A stretch of 64,000 bases of DNA. It comes from Dictyophora rubrovolvata (Eukaryota > Basidiomycota > Agaricomycetes > Phallales > Phallaceae). This document shows positions 32,504 to 44,441 of the stretch, in pieces. Within the stretch, counting starts at the first letter, position 1. Each line of letters begins with the position of its first letter. Made by a program: the position numbers and the translations under genes. Location: assembly GCA_029959195.1 (NCBI GenBank), contig CP114124.1, positions 2,333,102-2,397,101 of the forward strand. The letters are read 5' to 3'. The notes under the pieces were generated by a model. The model saw only the letters and a program-made list of their open reading frames with translations. It searched no databases and was not told the DNA's origin.

Positions 32504-34905
32504 TCAACAAACTATCTGTTTTATTATACATAGTGGCTTGACCTAGATTTTCTTGACGATGCCAAAGATTATGGTTCGTGACTGTATTATCATCCGCATA
32601 ATAATTCAAGCCTTTGTGCCTATATATACCCTTTTTTTTTCAAAGCTATATACACATGTATGAATATCGAGGTTTAATAAATAGAACTGTAGTCTCTTCT
32701 CAATACATACAATATCCATTGTTTCGAACTCTGTCGCACTGTTCACCAAAGTTCTTTCGGGCCAAATCGTCTCACGCACATACTCAGACTTGGTTCACGG
32801 TCGGAATCATAGCGGAAGAAATCCCCAAAAAGATTCCTGTTGATAACAAAGGGTCTGATTACCTTGTTTAGGGCAGCCATATGCATCCGAATTAAGTGCT
32901 CTTCTCCGAACTACGTGTTTTATTTCTCCCCTAATGATCACATTACACCTAAACTCCGACTAAAGTAACTTTTTTTCGCGAATTCTTCCATATGTAGTTG
33001 GAAGAATCGTATCCTAGGCGCGAGAAAAAAATGGCTGTTTCCCGTGGTACATATATAGCGATGATCGCTGAGCCGCTGATATCAAGGGAAGCTAAATTAG
33101 CGGATTTCCACGCCACAGTGCGCTGCCCACAATCCGGAGGTAGAAGAACGAGATTTGAGCATGCAAAGAATTCTGGTTGATGTAATACATAATCGACATG
33201 ATCTTTTGGATGTTCTGTCATTGCATTTTGTAGATAAAATAGAATTCAATTACCATGATTTTCAAACCGGAACCCATTGTGATAAACTCGGGTTCACTTC
33301 AACTGATATTAATTATATGTCGAGCATGTGTATCATAATTCAAATACCATCAAAGTTATCTTCAAATATTACTAAATCATGGAGTCTTTGTTTGGCTTTT
33401 TTTGAGGAGTTGATAGGGTTATTCAGACATGGTTTTACTTTCAATGACAGCCAAACAAGAACGAAGCTACCTTTTCGTAGTACTACGGGACTCGCCCCCC
33501 TGAAAGAAACACGAAAATCCAATGGGTCCTGGCTGCTTAACAGGCGTCTGACAACTCTGTTATCATTGTCGCACTGTAACGCATATAACTCCCTGTGAGC
33601 GAACAGTGAATTTGGAAGTAATTCACACTCCTTCCGTTCCTTGTGCCTGTGGAGTAACAATGATTATTAATAGTCAGATCCGTCGACTTGGAGCTCGTGA
33701 TTGTTTTTTTTTTATCACGAGAAAGATTCAAATGGTTGCGAGCGCCAGGCTTTGAAACTTGAAGTACACGACGTTTCCCTGCCATTTGCCTATTGACGGG
33801 TTAAAGATATTATGTGGTCTAAGGGATTTCCGTATCAAACATTCCGTTCAATCAGTCAGGTGTCCGGCCTTCAAGGTCCAAGAGTGTGATGAACTGGCAT
33901 TGGACCTACTAGACTGTGATCGTAATGTCAACGATGGCTCGGTGTTGGGGATGTATACTTAATGCACAGTGCGTCGTGAATAACTTGTCAACGGCTCGTC
34001 TTTCGAGGTCGGATCTACATTCTGCATATCTCCGGTATATACATATGTATAATTCGCCGAGCTCGAACACATTTAACACTTGTACTCACCGATCAAGCCC
34101 AGAGGGAGTCGTAATACCGTGCACGTGTGACTCTGGACGCCAATCCTGATGATCCAACTTGGACAGTGTCTAATATCAGTTCGAATATGGAGGCATTCTG
34201 AGAGCATGATCTATCTGATAACAGTGCGCATTGTTATCGATAATATGTAATGAGACTTAAGCGGGTAGATATATAGTTTAGCTTGCACGCTTGAACATGG
34301 TACTGAACACTCGTTACAGTCGTGATTTTGAATTGAAAATGCGTACCGATACACGATGACGCAGAATACATGATGAAGCAAGGAAAAGACATAATATACT
34401 TAATAAAAAAATGATGATCCGCAGTGGGCGGCGAGAATGACCCGTCTTGATGATATCGCTATGCGGTATAAGAGGACCGCCCTTCTGATGTTTGGTCAAA
34501 AGTGACCGCGAAAAGCCCCGCAGCCGTGTTAGTGTCGTTTCAGCTTTTCTCTCGACGTCTTTGACGATGAGGACGGGTCTCAAATCCGTTCAAAAACGAT
34601 ATCATGGGGGTCACCAAGGGAACGGCAACCTGTACGCGCGCTGAACGGGATGGCTCACAAAGCGCGCGGAGTTTGAAGCAATTGGCTTCTAAAGGGCGAA
34701 CCGACTTGTACACGCAGGCTTTTTTTCCCTTTTTCCTTTTCCTCTTCACCAACCCGCCGCCCTCCTTTTTTTTTATTATTTTACCCTTAATCCTATCCTA
34801 GGATCCTCCTTCGCGTTCGTCTCGTTCTTTGCTCTTTTGCATCAAGTCGCACGTACGCCTCGCGGGAACTTCCTTGGCCATCATCTCCCTCTCATCCGAT
34901 CGATC
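32504..34905. other. Intergenic between Zn2Cys6 and GATA genes
   Basis: This 2.4-kb region contains frames of up to about 147 codons on both strands (for example near 33155-33598), but none shows a recognisable domain or connects through splice sites. It is probably the promoter and leader of the GATA factor. Confidence 0.45.
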
Positions 34906-36738
34906 ATGCAGGCTGTAGAGAAAAAACCAGAGTATGTCCTCTTTCATAGAATTTTAATATCTTTTTGGTTTTGTTTTCCTCGAACTCGACCGCTAACCGG
35001 AGGCTATTCCAGTCTACGTGCTTCTCCTTCGGCTCGCAATCTCTCTGGACCTTATGGTGAAAAGGGCAACACCTACTCCCAATGGCCAGACTCTCACCCG
35101 TCCTTCGTGCCTCAATGTGTAAAGCAAGAAAGCCATTCTCTTGACATCAGTTATGATATGAATGTCAAATTAAATGGCCATGAGACGGGAGATTTTCGTC
35201 AGTCGGCCACCCTTTCCGAGGTGAGCAAAAAAGCATAGCTCCTGTATACAAATTTAACAATGGTCATCTCGCTAGAGTTGGAATCGGTTCCCTCCAGAGG
35301 AGTCCTATACCCTCCGACCCCAATTTCCCTCTCACAAGCTCTCTCCTTCGCCGGACTCGAGCGAAACCGCCACCCCACCTTCCGTCTCCGGATCTTTGCA
35401 TACCGCCTTACACGACACCTTGCCTGCCCCTTATGCCATCAATAGCAATAGTCCAGCGATAGATGGTTTTGCTAGTAGTTACGCTCGAGCGGATAATGAC
35501 AATTTTACCCGTCCTCTTGGTCTGATGCGCGAAGAAACGTGGTCCAAAAACTTCGGCGAGTATCGCGTTACCCCATCCTATCCGTCGCTGGGTCTAGGTC
35601 TTAACCCTGTGGCATTACCACCCGTTGGCATGTCATCCTATGAATCGACATATTCCTATCCGTCTCACGCCTCCTCTGACATCAATGGACACCACTACCA
35701 TCACTCCAATCTCTCGGGACACCTATCCCCTCCTCCTACGGCATCGACGTCGACATCTTCCGGTTCATCTTCACCATCTCTACATGGCGAATTCTATGAA
35801 CGTGGAAACAGCAAGTCATCCTCCTATCAATTGGGACCTAATCTTTATAATTCCATGCCGTCATACAATAATAATCCTAAACATTACGCCTGCGGGAATG
35901 ATTGGCAAACATGTGATCCACGCGGTATCGCACCAGCTCATAATAACTTGCTCCCACCACTTGCCAATCACAACCACTCACCCGCCACCTCGGATTCTTC
36001 CTGCTCGGCTGATGGAAAGAAGCCTAAGATTCGTCCAAGGCGGGTAGACTCTAACCACGGCGGTTACGAAATGGGTTTAGCAAAAAGCATGATCATCGGT
36101 CCAACGCCCACTGTTGAGATGATGTATCGTGTTAAGAAGAAAGTTACGTCAACGCCTCCCCAACCCGTACTAGGAATGGGCTTAGAAGACATAGACGAAA
36201 ATGAGGTTTGCATCGATTACTATGATATCAATTACTCATTCGTTCAATTAAAAATTTACAGATCGAGTTTACCAGTCGTCAAGACACGAAACCCACCCGT
36301 CTGTTGCGCAGGCAGTGCTATAATTGTAAGACGTGGCGCGACGTTTCGGCATGGCGTCGTAGTGTAATGGCACCCGGTCACATTGTAAGTCGATTCAATC
36401 TTACACACAAACAAATTCAAACAAAGGATCACTCGATCAATTATTAAATTCTAATAATTTTATTTTTCTTTGGTTCCTAGGTTTGTAATAAATGTGGCCT
36501 ATACGAGAAAGCTCATAAACGCTCACGTCCCCTAAATGATCGCGGTGAATTCGTACGCCCTGGCAAGGACCCCAACCCGAAAGTCCCAGTCCTGATCTCT
36601 CCAGCCGGTTCCAAGCCAGCGACCAAAAGCCGTACACGCTCAGAATCGGACACCGCCGCTGGCGTCTCTCCCATCGATGGCGCCAGCGTAATGCAATTTG
36701 ATCCCAATGAAAAGGACGAAAGTACCAAAGATGAATAG
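34906..36738 (+). CDS. GATA-type zinc-finger transcription factor 1
   Basis: This is a 514-aa nuclear regulator. Exons are 34906..34931, 35013..35220, 35276..36205, 36262..36384 and 36481..36738. Ser/Pro/His/Asn-rich disordered sequence fills residues 1-385. The single GATA finger is split by the last intron: CYNCKTWRDVSAWRRS..PGHI then VCNKCGLYEKAHKRSRP. The loop between the second and third Cys has 20 residues, longer than the 17-18 of classical GATA fingers. The WRR core and the basic tail after the fourth Cys are conserved. The C-terminal 65 residues are again low complexity. The tiny first exon (26 nt) is chosen because its GTATGT donor joins in phase to LRASPSARN. The finger resembles the one at 52.7 kb, so the two factors are paralogous at least in this domain. 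Confidence 0.88.
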
Positions 36739-38965
36739 TGTGAGATAATAAAAGAATTTCTTTCGTCTACTCGTCATATCGTTGTTATATATTGGTTAGT
36801 TCATTTCTGTAACCCCTTTATATTTTCTTTTATCTTACATCATTATATATGAAAAGTATTGTGTTGTGAGTCTACATATTAACCGGTATAATACCCCCTC
36901 TCCCCCCCCCTGAATACCTTTATCATCGGTTTTCACTCCAGGCGGACTCTCATGCTCCTTTGCATACTGGCGCGCGAAACTATGGACAAACATTATTTTT
37001 CGTGTTGGTGGTTGTGGCTGAACTCTTGCTTTTAATCTTATTATTCGTTTCTCTTTTTATCATCCGCTCTTTGTTCTACCAGTCCCTAAACGCCAACTTC
37101 GGCTGTTTTCGAACACCACCCTCCCTTGCCATTTTTCGAGATAGAACTTAAACTCGTCCTCTTTATAAATGGACACAGTTGCCCATACCCCGAACTTTAT
37201 ACCCTTGTCTCTCACCCGCACTAATGTTCTATCCACAGTGTAGGCAATATATTTGCTTTTTTTTCCATTTCCCTTTTCTCTCCTTTTTATTTTCTTTTTT
37301 ATCTATATATTTCTTTGCTCTCTCAACCGTTTTCCAACATGCTCTTACAGCTCTTGCAATCGTTATACAAATCGTCACTCCTTTTTCTTGCTTCTTGTTA
37401 TATATATACCTGTCGTTACCATATTTGTCTATTCGCTCTCCCATTCATTCGCTCCCCTCCGGTGTAGACTTATCTGTGAATAACAAAAAAAAGAGATAGT
37501 GGAGTGCGTTATAATTATATATGTACCGCTCCCTTTGTTTACTTAGCTGCGCGTGATTACCTCAAGTTCCGGCACAAGTTGTCGGTCTAGTTTAGTGTGT
37601 TTGTCCTTTGTTCTGATTAAGGACTACTCTTCTACCATTGAGTACTATCGGAACAACTTACGGAAAAACAAGGCTTTTCTCATGTCAACTATTTATAGTT
37701 TACCGTGTTCCGTCACTGCGGAACATATTCATGTTCACTGAATTCAATCTTTTCTCGCTTGTTTTTCTCTAAAAAGTAATTCTTACAAAAGTTCAGGGTA
37801 AACCCGAATCCAAATATAAGTTCATCACAAATGGAATTGCCAGTGTCCGATCGCGAGGACAGTGTCAAGTGAGCCTCTTACGCAGACATCCATGTGATTT
37901 TCGGGGGAAGGCAACGAACCATACATATGCCCATCAATCAAACAGCACCGCCGGCACAGGAATAACGAACCAACGATCATGATAGACCCGATCGGCTAAT
38001 ATATCAGGCTCCAGGAAAGTTGGTACATGCATGCTAGAAACTTAACCATTATCAATGCCTTGTTCATGCGGCAGGAATTAGTATCAAAAGGGACGAATCG
38101 CTTAGTTTTTGGAAAGTTATGACGCCAATATGCTGCATATCCGAAATTTCTCCTTTCTTCTTGTGTAAGGCGATTGACCTTCCATGTGCAAAAATCTCTG
38201 TCTTTCCTTGTCCAGAATCTTGTTATCCTAGGACAACATGTTTATATGTCGATTGGTGTATATGGTTAATTCTTATTTTGAGATCCGCTAAAGCTCGCTG
38301 GTGCAGCGGTGCTTCCCATGCCAAAGTATACCTCCGGCGATTCAAATGGCCTGGTTATTATCAAACATGGTTCTGGCCTCAATTACTTGCCGCTGGCTCT
38401 TTCATTTGACATAAGTGGCCATGGCGCATATTGCCAGCAATTCAAACACACGACAATTTAGGATAACAGGTGTAAGATCATCTCGTTGACATGCGACATA
38501 TAGACGCTCTGCATTCCCACTAGAAGTCCACTGGTAAAAGAGGTTTAAAAAGCCAGGTTTTCGTACTTAACGAGATTAATTACTGAAAAACAAAGAAGTA
38601 ATATAACCATGTCATGTACCTAGCTCCATACTAAAAGGTCTTAGGGATGTATAAAAACTCTAAGGCGGATGTTGCAGACCCGGGTGCGCACCAATAACAT
38701 GCTTGAAACTATTAGAAACAGAGTATAAATTGGTAAGGCATCTTCTAGATTCTGCATTGATACATGCTCACGACCATTTTATTCAATTCAAAAACTTTAG
38801 TATTAGCCGACTCAGTGTTCCAAATCCTCGTTGAGACCACGGGACCCATTCGTTTTTTGTCATATAAATAACAAGAATGGACGACTACAAATGATCTCAG
38901 TCTCTTTCTTCTCTCTTTTATAGTTTAGGTAAACCTTGGTCACCGCCATTTCAACATTGTCAAAC
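36739..38965. other. Intergenic, nothing coding recognised
   Basis: This 2.2-kb region includes a C-rich run at about 36894-36911 and a T/C-rich tract at 37240-37470 that opens artefactual Phe/Ser-rich frames. No gene or RNA is seen. Confidence 0.5.
38863..38870 (+). promoter_or_regulatory. TATA box of the DPBB gene
   Basis: TATAAATA lies 96 nt upstream of the start codon at 38966, a plausible core promoter position for a secreted-protein gene. Confidence 0.5.
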
Positions 38966-39539
38966 ATGTACACTACTATCCTTTTGAAAGCAATTACTCT
39001 CCTTTCTCTAAGCCTGCCACCAGTGGTAATGTCCATACCTATATCTGGACAGTATTCTGCTGATTCAGGTTTCTACGATGGAATGTAAGTTCAATTTCTG
39101 ATGATGGTACTTTGGAAAGAACCTGAAATCGATCAGCGCAACATTTTATTACCAAAAGGGCAATGCGGGAGCTTGTGGGGCAGTGAACAGCGATTGGGCG
39201 CATATCGTGGCACTGCGTGAGCCGTCGAAACGTAAAGAAAAGTATGATACAAAGAGCTGAGGAATAATTTGTTCAGAAACCGTAAAATATGCTAATGGTA
39301 TCAATTGTGGGAGGACTATCCAACTTACGGATACCAGCACTGGAAAATGGGCTACAGCCGTGGTCGCAGACGAGTGTCCGTCTTGCGAAACTGAAGATAG
39401 TATCGATCTCTCCGAAGGACTGTTTGAAAGGTTTGCAACCCTCAGCGCTGGAGTTTTTAACGGTGAGTAAAATTCCTAAACTGTTCTCCGAATGACTGTT
39501 TGAAAATGCCATCCAGTCCAATGGCAGTTCATAGATTGA
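38966..39539 (+). CDS. Secreted double-psi beta-barrel (RlpA/expansin-like) protein
   Basis: This is a small secreted protein of 135 aa with a DPBB fold as in RlpA-like and barwin-like fungal proteins, which act at or on cell walls without a known catalytic step in most fungal members. Exons are 38966..39084, 39137..39216, 39277..39462 and 39517..39539. A signal peptide (ILLKAITLLSLSLPPVVMS) is followed by ATFYYQKGNAGACGAVNSD, INCGRTIQLTD, VVADECPSCETEDSIDLSEG and the end GVFNVQWQFID. The DEC and IDLSEG residues are the fold's hallmark. The four cysteines fit two disulfides. There is no carbohydrate-binding module, so it is a single-domain protein. Confidence 0.88.
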
Positions 39540-40069
39540 GAGTTCAGAAATCCTCCCCCAGAAGAGAAATACCATTATAGACGTCTAAGATCTACCCTCA
39601 CATGCAATGATGCTGGTTGTCATGTACTCGTGTGTTACGGACATCTTTGAACGGATATATATCAACATCAAAAACTTGATTATAAAGGAAATATGTTTGC
39701 ATTGTGTTCAGATTACGGACCCGAAAGGAGACAAAAAAACCAAAGGAATATTAACTAAATCAACGCATGGTATTCGTGAGCACCGGTAATCAAAGAGAAA
39801 TCGCGTTTATTAATGAAAACGAAATCGATGGTGCATGCAGGCTGCAACCATTATATTCATTGAACGAGATGAATTCGCAGTTCAGAACATGCCCTTCAAT
39901 TTATGTAAATAACACACCCTCAGACGAATTACACACTTTGCAAACACATAGATCTATACGACACGTTCTATCTCGTCCGAATCGTGAAAAAGAAAGAAGT
40001 CTAATTCCGAAAACATCTATTGAGCAAACAACTAAACAACGAAAGCAGACGTGTATCATGAAGGTCGGT
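39540..40069. other. Intergenic, convergent 3' ends
   Basis: This 0.53-kb region lies between the DPBB stop and the MFS stop. An open frame at 39767-40180 overlaps the MFS C-terminus antisense and shows no domain. Confidence 0.5.
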
Positions 40070-42607
40070 TCATATATTCGCAACGTATCTCGAGCGTTTC
40101 CTCAGCGTTTCACCGTACCTGACCCAATTAGGCTCAAAAGAAAGAAAAAAAGTAGACATGACATACTTGTGCAAGACTAGAGGAATTGGTGCCAAAAAAA
40201 GCGCAACGACTCCCAAAACCGTAGACGCCCATCGTGGACCGAGTTTGTCGTACATTGCTCTGGCAAATAATGGGAATCCAGCGCCAGCCGCGGACCGTAC
40301 GACAGTATAAACCGCGAGAGCAGAAGCTGCCACAGAAAGATAAGCATCTAATACAGCCATTATGTTTCAAAAAAAGAGGCAAGGATCTATTGTAAACCTA
40401 CCGACTATGTAATTGGTCAAGGCAACCTAGAAGCGGGCTTTTCATAACTGTCTGTCATAAACCTTCTCTAATATAAACTCACGAAGATGAGACTAATTGA
40501 TACACCCAGAAAGACTCCAGAAGACATCTAACAAATTATAAATCGTCAAAAAAATGAATCGCATAACCCAAAGGAGTGCACTTACGGGTGCCCAATACGA
40601 AATAAATGGGTACGAGGTCCATCTATCAGGATCAAATTAGATTAACGTTCCTGTTGAAAAAAAAAAAAACCAGCCAGACCCAAACCAGAAGAATGAGATT
40701 ACGTAGAAAGGACCGCTGTACATCGCAGATTTGAGTCGTACTTCGGGTGGTGGTTTGTCTGGGCTGTATTTTTGTAGGTCGGATTCGTAAATCGGTTGGA
40801 ATACAGTACGATACTTGATGTCGAGGGAATTAGTTTTTTTCACAATGTCAAAACGAGGAACGCTTGCCAGAATCCCTGCAGTGACACATCCGGTAAGAAT
40901 GGGTAAAAACATGAGACCTTCACAAAGAGACATTTCAACAGAAGCTTAGTTGTAAAGTTTTTCGTCTACGAAATACCTGTACTTCCAGCACTCATATGGT
41001 GCCCTTCCCCAAACACAATAGGATATGCTTCAAATAAAATGTATATGCAACCATAAACGAACTGTTAAAGAATTTGGTCATTGCCTCTGCGAATTGAAGA
41101 GATACGTACAGAAACATAAATGGTCATAGCTACAAGCATTGGCTCGTTTAAAAATAACAGAATCGGCTTGGCGAGGATACGTTTTAACCGCGTTTTGAAA
41201 GGAATACGAAGTGCCTCTAAAGGTGCATAGTATCGTGGATCTCCTGATTCTTTTCTGATTCGACGAGCCTTTTTGACAAGAATGACCGGCGCGTATGTCT
41301 CTGGAATGAAAAATATTATAACAAAAAGACAAGATCCTGCCTTACATTGACTTGTCAAAACTTTCGTCTGTGGTTACCAAACTTAGACCACTCACAAAGC
41401 AAGCTAACACCCAATATAACCACCTAAACGAAACGTTGCTCACTTCTATGAAACCGGCGACGAGAGGACCCTGTGGAGGACTTGGTAAATTAGTTCTTGA
41501 ACACACGTTATACCTACCAGCGTGGGGCCTATGAATGGGGCAACGCAGAACTATATGATATTTAATGAAGATTAGATAAAGTATCCAAAACAGTTACTTA
41601 CTACAGCCATAGCTTTACCTCTCTCCCGTGCATCCCAGCTAATACATGACTACTAATTAGCCAGAGGGATGTTAGTAAGGAATACAAGCATGCCTACATA
41701 TCTGATATAAAGGCCCCAGAATTTGTTATAGGGCTGGAAAGTCAGGTCATGAAGTTAATAGTGTTCCTATTGAAGCGGTTGGTTTCTTACTTCGCAGCAA
41801 AACATCCTCCTAGAAATCGAAAAATTAGAAGCGCAGCTGTGTTTGGAGCAAGTGCGCTTCCGACTTGACACAATGTGTAGACACTAAATGATGCGATAAA
41901 GAAAGGTCTGTCAAACGCAATTAAGTCAATTGAGTACTGGTTTCATAATCACCGCTCCAGTGTTTTTGGCTTACTTTCGACCATACTATAATAGATTATA
42001 AAAATCGTGGATTTCATTCAATAGAAATGTAATATTTAAGAACCTGTTCAGATAACGGTGCCCAAAGTAGTGGACCCAAGACGTAGCCTAACTTCAGATG
42101 TCGGAAAAAGTAATGGGGGGCTTTCATTTACTTACCGCAAACAAATAGCGATATGGTCAAAGTAGCAACAAGATGCGAAAAATGGAATTCGTCAATCATA
42201 TGTTGGACTATGCCCGAAGGTGAGGAGCTTGCGAAAGTCCTATGCGCATATCTTTGTTAATACATATAACTTGAGGCCGGCTTTCCTTGAGCGACTAACG
42301 AGGAAAGTATGAAAGTCCCAGCGACAAAGGTCCTGGCAGAATAATAAGCGTGGTAAGAATAAGATACAGTTTCATGAACCTACAATACCCAACGCTTCGT
42401 AGAGTTCCAATTCTAATGAGCGTCAGCGATATAAATATGCTTATAGGTTAGAAAGTCGATCAGGTAAAGTACTTTAGGGTTCTCTGGGTCATCAATTTCG
42501 AACATTACAAGAAAAGGATCGTCGCCGTTTACAACTTCCTTGCTCTTTCCTTCTCCATTAAGATCGACACTATGGGAGGGGCGCGGGTTAACTAGGTCGT
42601 TTGGCAT
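40070..42607 (-). CDS. MFS transporter, DHA1 (polyamine/drug exporter) type
   Basis: This is a plasma-membrane major facilitator with about 12 membrane segments and roughly 19 short exons. The hydrophilic N-terminus ends DDPENPK then NWNSTKRW, a signature of fungal DHA1 drug and polyamine transporters. Motif A reads GPLLWAPLSEQYGRKP, where YGRK comes from an 11-nt exon (41985..41975). Later blocks are FLGGCFAANPITNSGAFISD, WDARERGKAMAV, FCVAPFIGPTLGPLVAGFIE, FIPETYAPVILVKKARRIR, YAPLEALRIPF, VVRSAAGAGFPLF, and the end YGETLRKRSRYVANI. Not every junction was fixed: the donor near 41410 could be either of two sites. Substrate is inferred only at subfamily level. Start 42607 is the first ATG of the typical N-terminal stretch. 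Confidence 0.85.
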
Positions 42608-43737
42608 TTGAATAGGAACAACGGAGAAAGACGCGGTATGTGGAAACAGCCTTAAATATAGAAAAGGTATCTCGAGCGTAGTTAAGAGCTGCTACATCGT
42701 GTGGATTGATTAGTTTACCTAGTGCCGAAGGCAATGGGGTAAAGAGGACCATAACCACGGATGCCGGCCGAGCTCCCTCGCCTCGTATTTCAAGTGACAA
42801 AGCGTCAATATTCAATATTTTAATATTCAATGGTCACCTGCCGATAGCAACTGAGATCCATCCATCAGGGCTGGCTAACCTCAGATTCCAACAGAGATAT
42901 TCTAGAAGAGGTGCGTTTGTATCCTCCACCGGCATAAAGCCTTTGCCGAGTGAGAATCCCGGCTGCTTGTCCGATGATTCCTAATTGCACAAGGTACACA
43001 TGTTGGTTGGACCTGCAAAGATGTACGTAGTAAAGAATTTGTTTTCCAATGCCGGCTCCTGGCCGGGTTTTATTTTGCATGGGTGCGTAGTTTGTTTATA
43101 CCACATGTACACACGTTGCTAACGTTGCCGTCGGCAAGTTGTGAATTATTTTTTTTCTTAATGAAATTCGAATGAAATCGTCCTTTTTCCCTTCGCTCCT
43201 GATTTAACGTTTGGTCTCATTCTGTTTAAACTTTGTTCCAGCTTATTAACACATGCACTTAACCAGTGGGAGACTCAGAGGTTACCGGTTTAAACATACA
43301 TTTACGGAAATGATCAATTAGAAAAAGGACCGATAGGACCGACAGCAGCGCAATCATAATGATACGAAAACAACAAGCCTGGATAATTTGTGGTTGCTGA
43401 TAGCCTATCAAATACCAGCAAGGAGGCTTCAAAAGCTTTGTTTTGTTTAAAGTCGGTTGATATGAAACTTGAATGACCACCCATTGTGGTTTTTGCATAA
43501 CTTGCAAGCTGCAAGAGGGAGCAAATAGTCTCGAACGAAAGAGAAGGCCTGTAGTGCGGACTAGCGCCGATTGCCCGGAAGCTTCCAGATGCGCGCTTCG
43601 GACTTCAAAAAAGAGCCCAGCACCTTTTTGCTCTTTCAAGCCTCACAAAAAGTACGTGTTTATGTGCTCGAAATCTGAAAGAGATCCCATTGTACTTTTT
43701 TAACATGTGATTAGAAACTCTTGCTCATCCGCATTTC
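42608..43737. other. Intergenic between MFS and dynein light chain genes
   Basis: This 1.1-kb region has open frames up to 126 codons on the minus strand (43639..43259) without domain or splice support. It is likely the divergent promoter of both genes. Confidence 0.5.
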
Positions 43738-44120
43738 ATGGCTGACACGAAAGACGCGCCAATTGGCGAAGGATCGTCATCTCCCTCGCAACCAGCCATA
43801 AAAGCCGTCATAAAAAATGTGGATATGACTGAGGAAATGCAGCAAGAGACCATAGAGATTGCCAATGGTGCCATTGACAAGTTCGCAGTAGAAAAGGATA
43901 TTGCCTCCACTATCAAGAAAGAATTCGATCGAAAGTATGGTCCTACTTGGCACGTTGTGGTCGGGAAGAACTTTGGTAGCTACGTGACGCACGGTAAGGC
44001 TTGCTATCGAGATTTTTGAAGTTCTATACTCAATCATACTTTTCTTTTTACTACGTAGAAACAAAGCATTTCATCTACTTCTATATCGGTAATTTGGCAT
44101 TCCTCATATGGAAGTCATGA
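43738..44120 (+). CDS. Dynein light chain LC8-type
   Basis: This 105-aa LC8 dimer-forming hub protein is part of dynein and of many other complexes. Exons are 43738..43993 and 44059..44120. The core reads [20 protein letters not shown], then [31 protein letters not shown], and after the intron [20 protein letters not shown], which is the edge strand that binds partner peptides. The N-terminus is about 17 residues longer than in animal LC8 (Ser/Pro-rich). The intron falls within the last beta hairpin. Confidence 0.96.
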
Positions 44121-44441
44121 TCGTTCTCTTTTGATTCAACGTGTCGATTTTGTTGGCGATTACGGGCCACCAGTTGCTTTGTATCTTGAACATTCATACA
44201 TCATGTTTTATAGTATTCATAAACCATCTCATTGCACTCCGTTTTTATGCTTAGGCGCGTTGGAATGTATGAGAATTTAATTGGTTGTCTATTAGTACAA
44301 ATGCCAAACATATCGCTACAAATCTATCTAAAAAAGACGAAAAAGGGATTGTGAAGATGCATGTGTTAACAATGTAGATGGTGTGCATTCTTGGATTGAG
44401 TGAAGGACGCAATAGGACGTCAGGTCTCGTCCGCATCGGTA
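44121..44441. other. Intergenic, convergent 3' ends
   Basis: This 0.32-kb AT-rich spacer lies between the dynein light chain and the Axl2-like gene. Nothing else is seen. Confidence 0.5.

Noticed and set aside
33155-33660. Overlapping open frames on both strands, 147 and 106 codons
   Set aside because: Neither matches a family or connects to exons; simultaneous openness of both strands suggests chance.
37240-37490. Hydrophobic Phe/Ser-rich frames resembling membrane proteins
   Set aside because: They arise from a T/C-rich tract; several frames on both strands are open at once, and none extends into a gene.
39767-40180. 137-codon plus-strand frame
   Set aside because: It overlaps the C-terminus of the MFS gene antisense and has no recognisable domain or splice partner.
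43259-43639. 126-codon minus-strand frame
   Set aside because: No domain, no upstream or downstream exon in phase, and it lies in the shared promoter region of two good genes.
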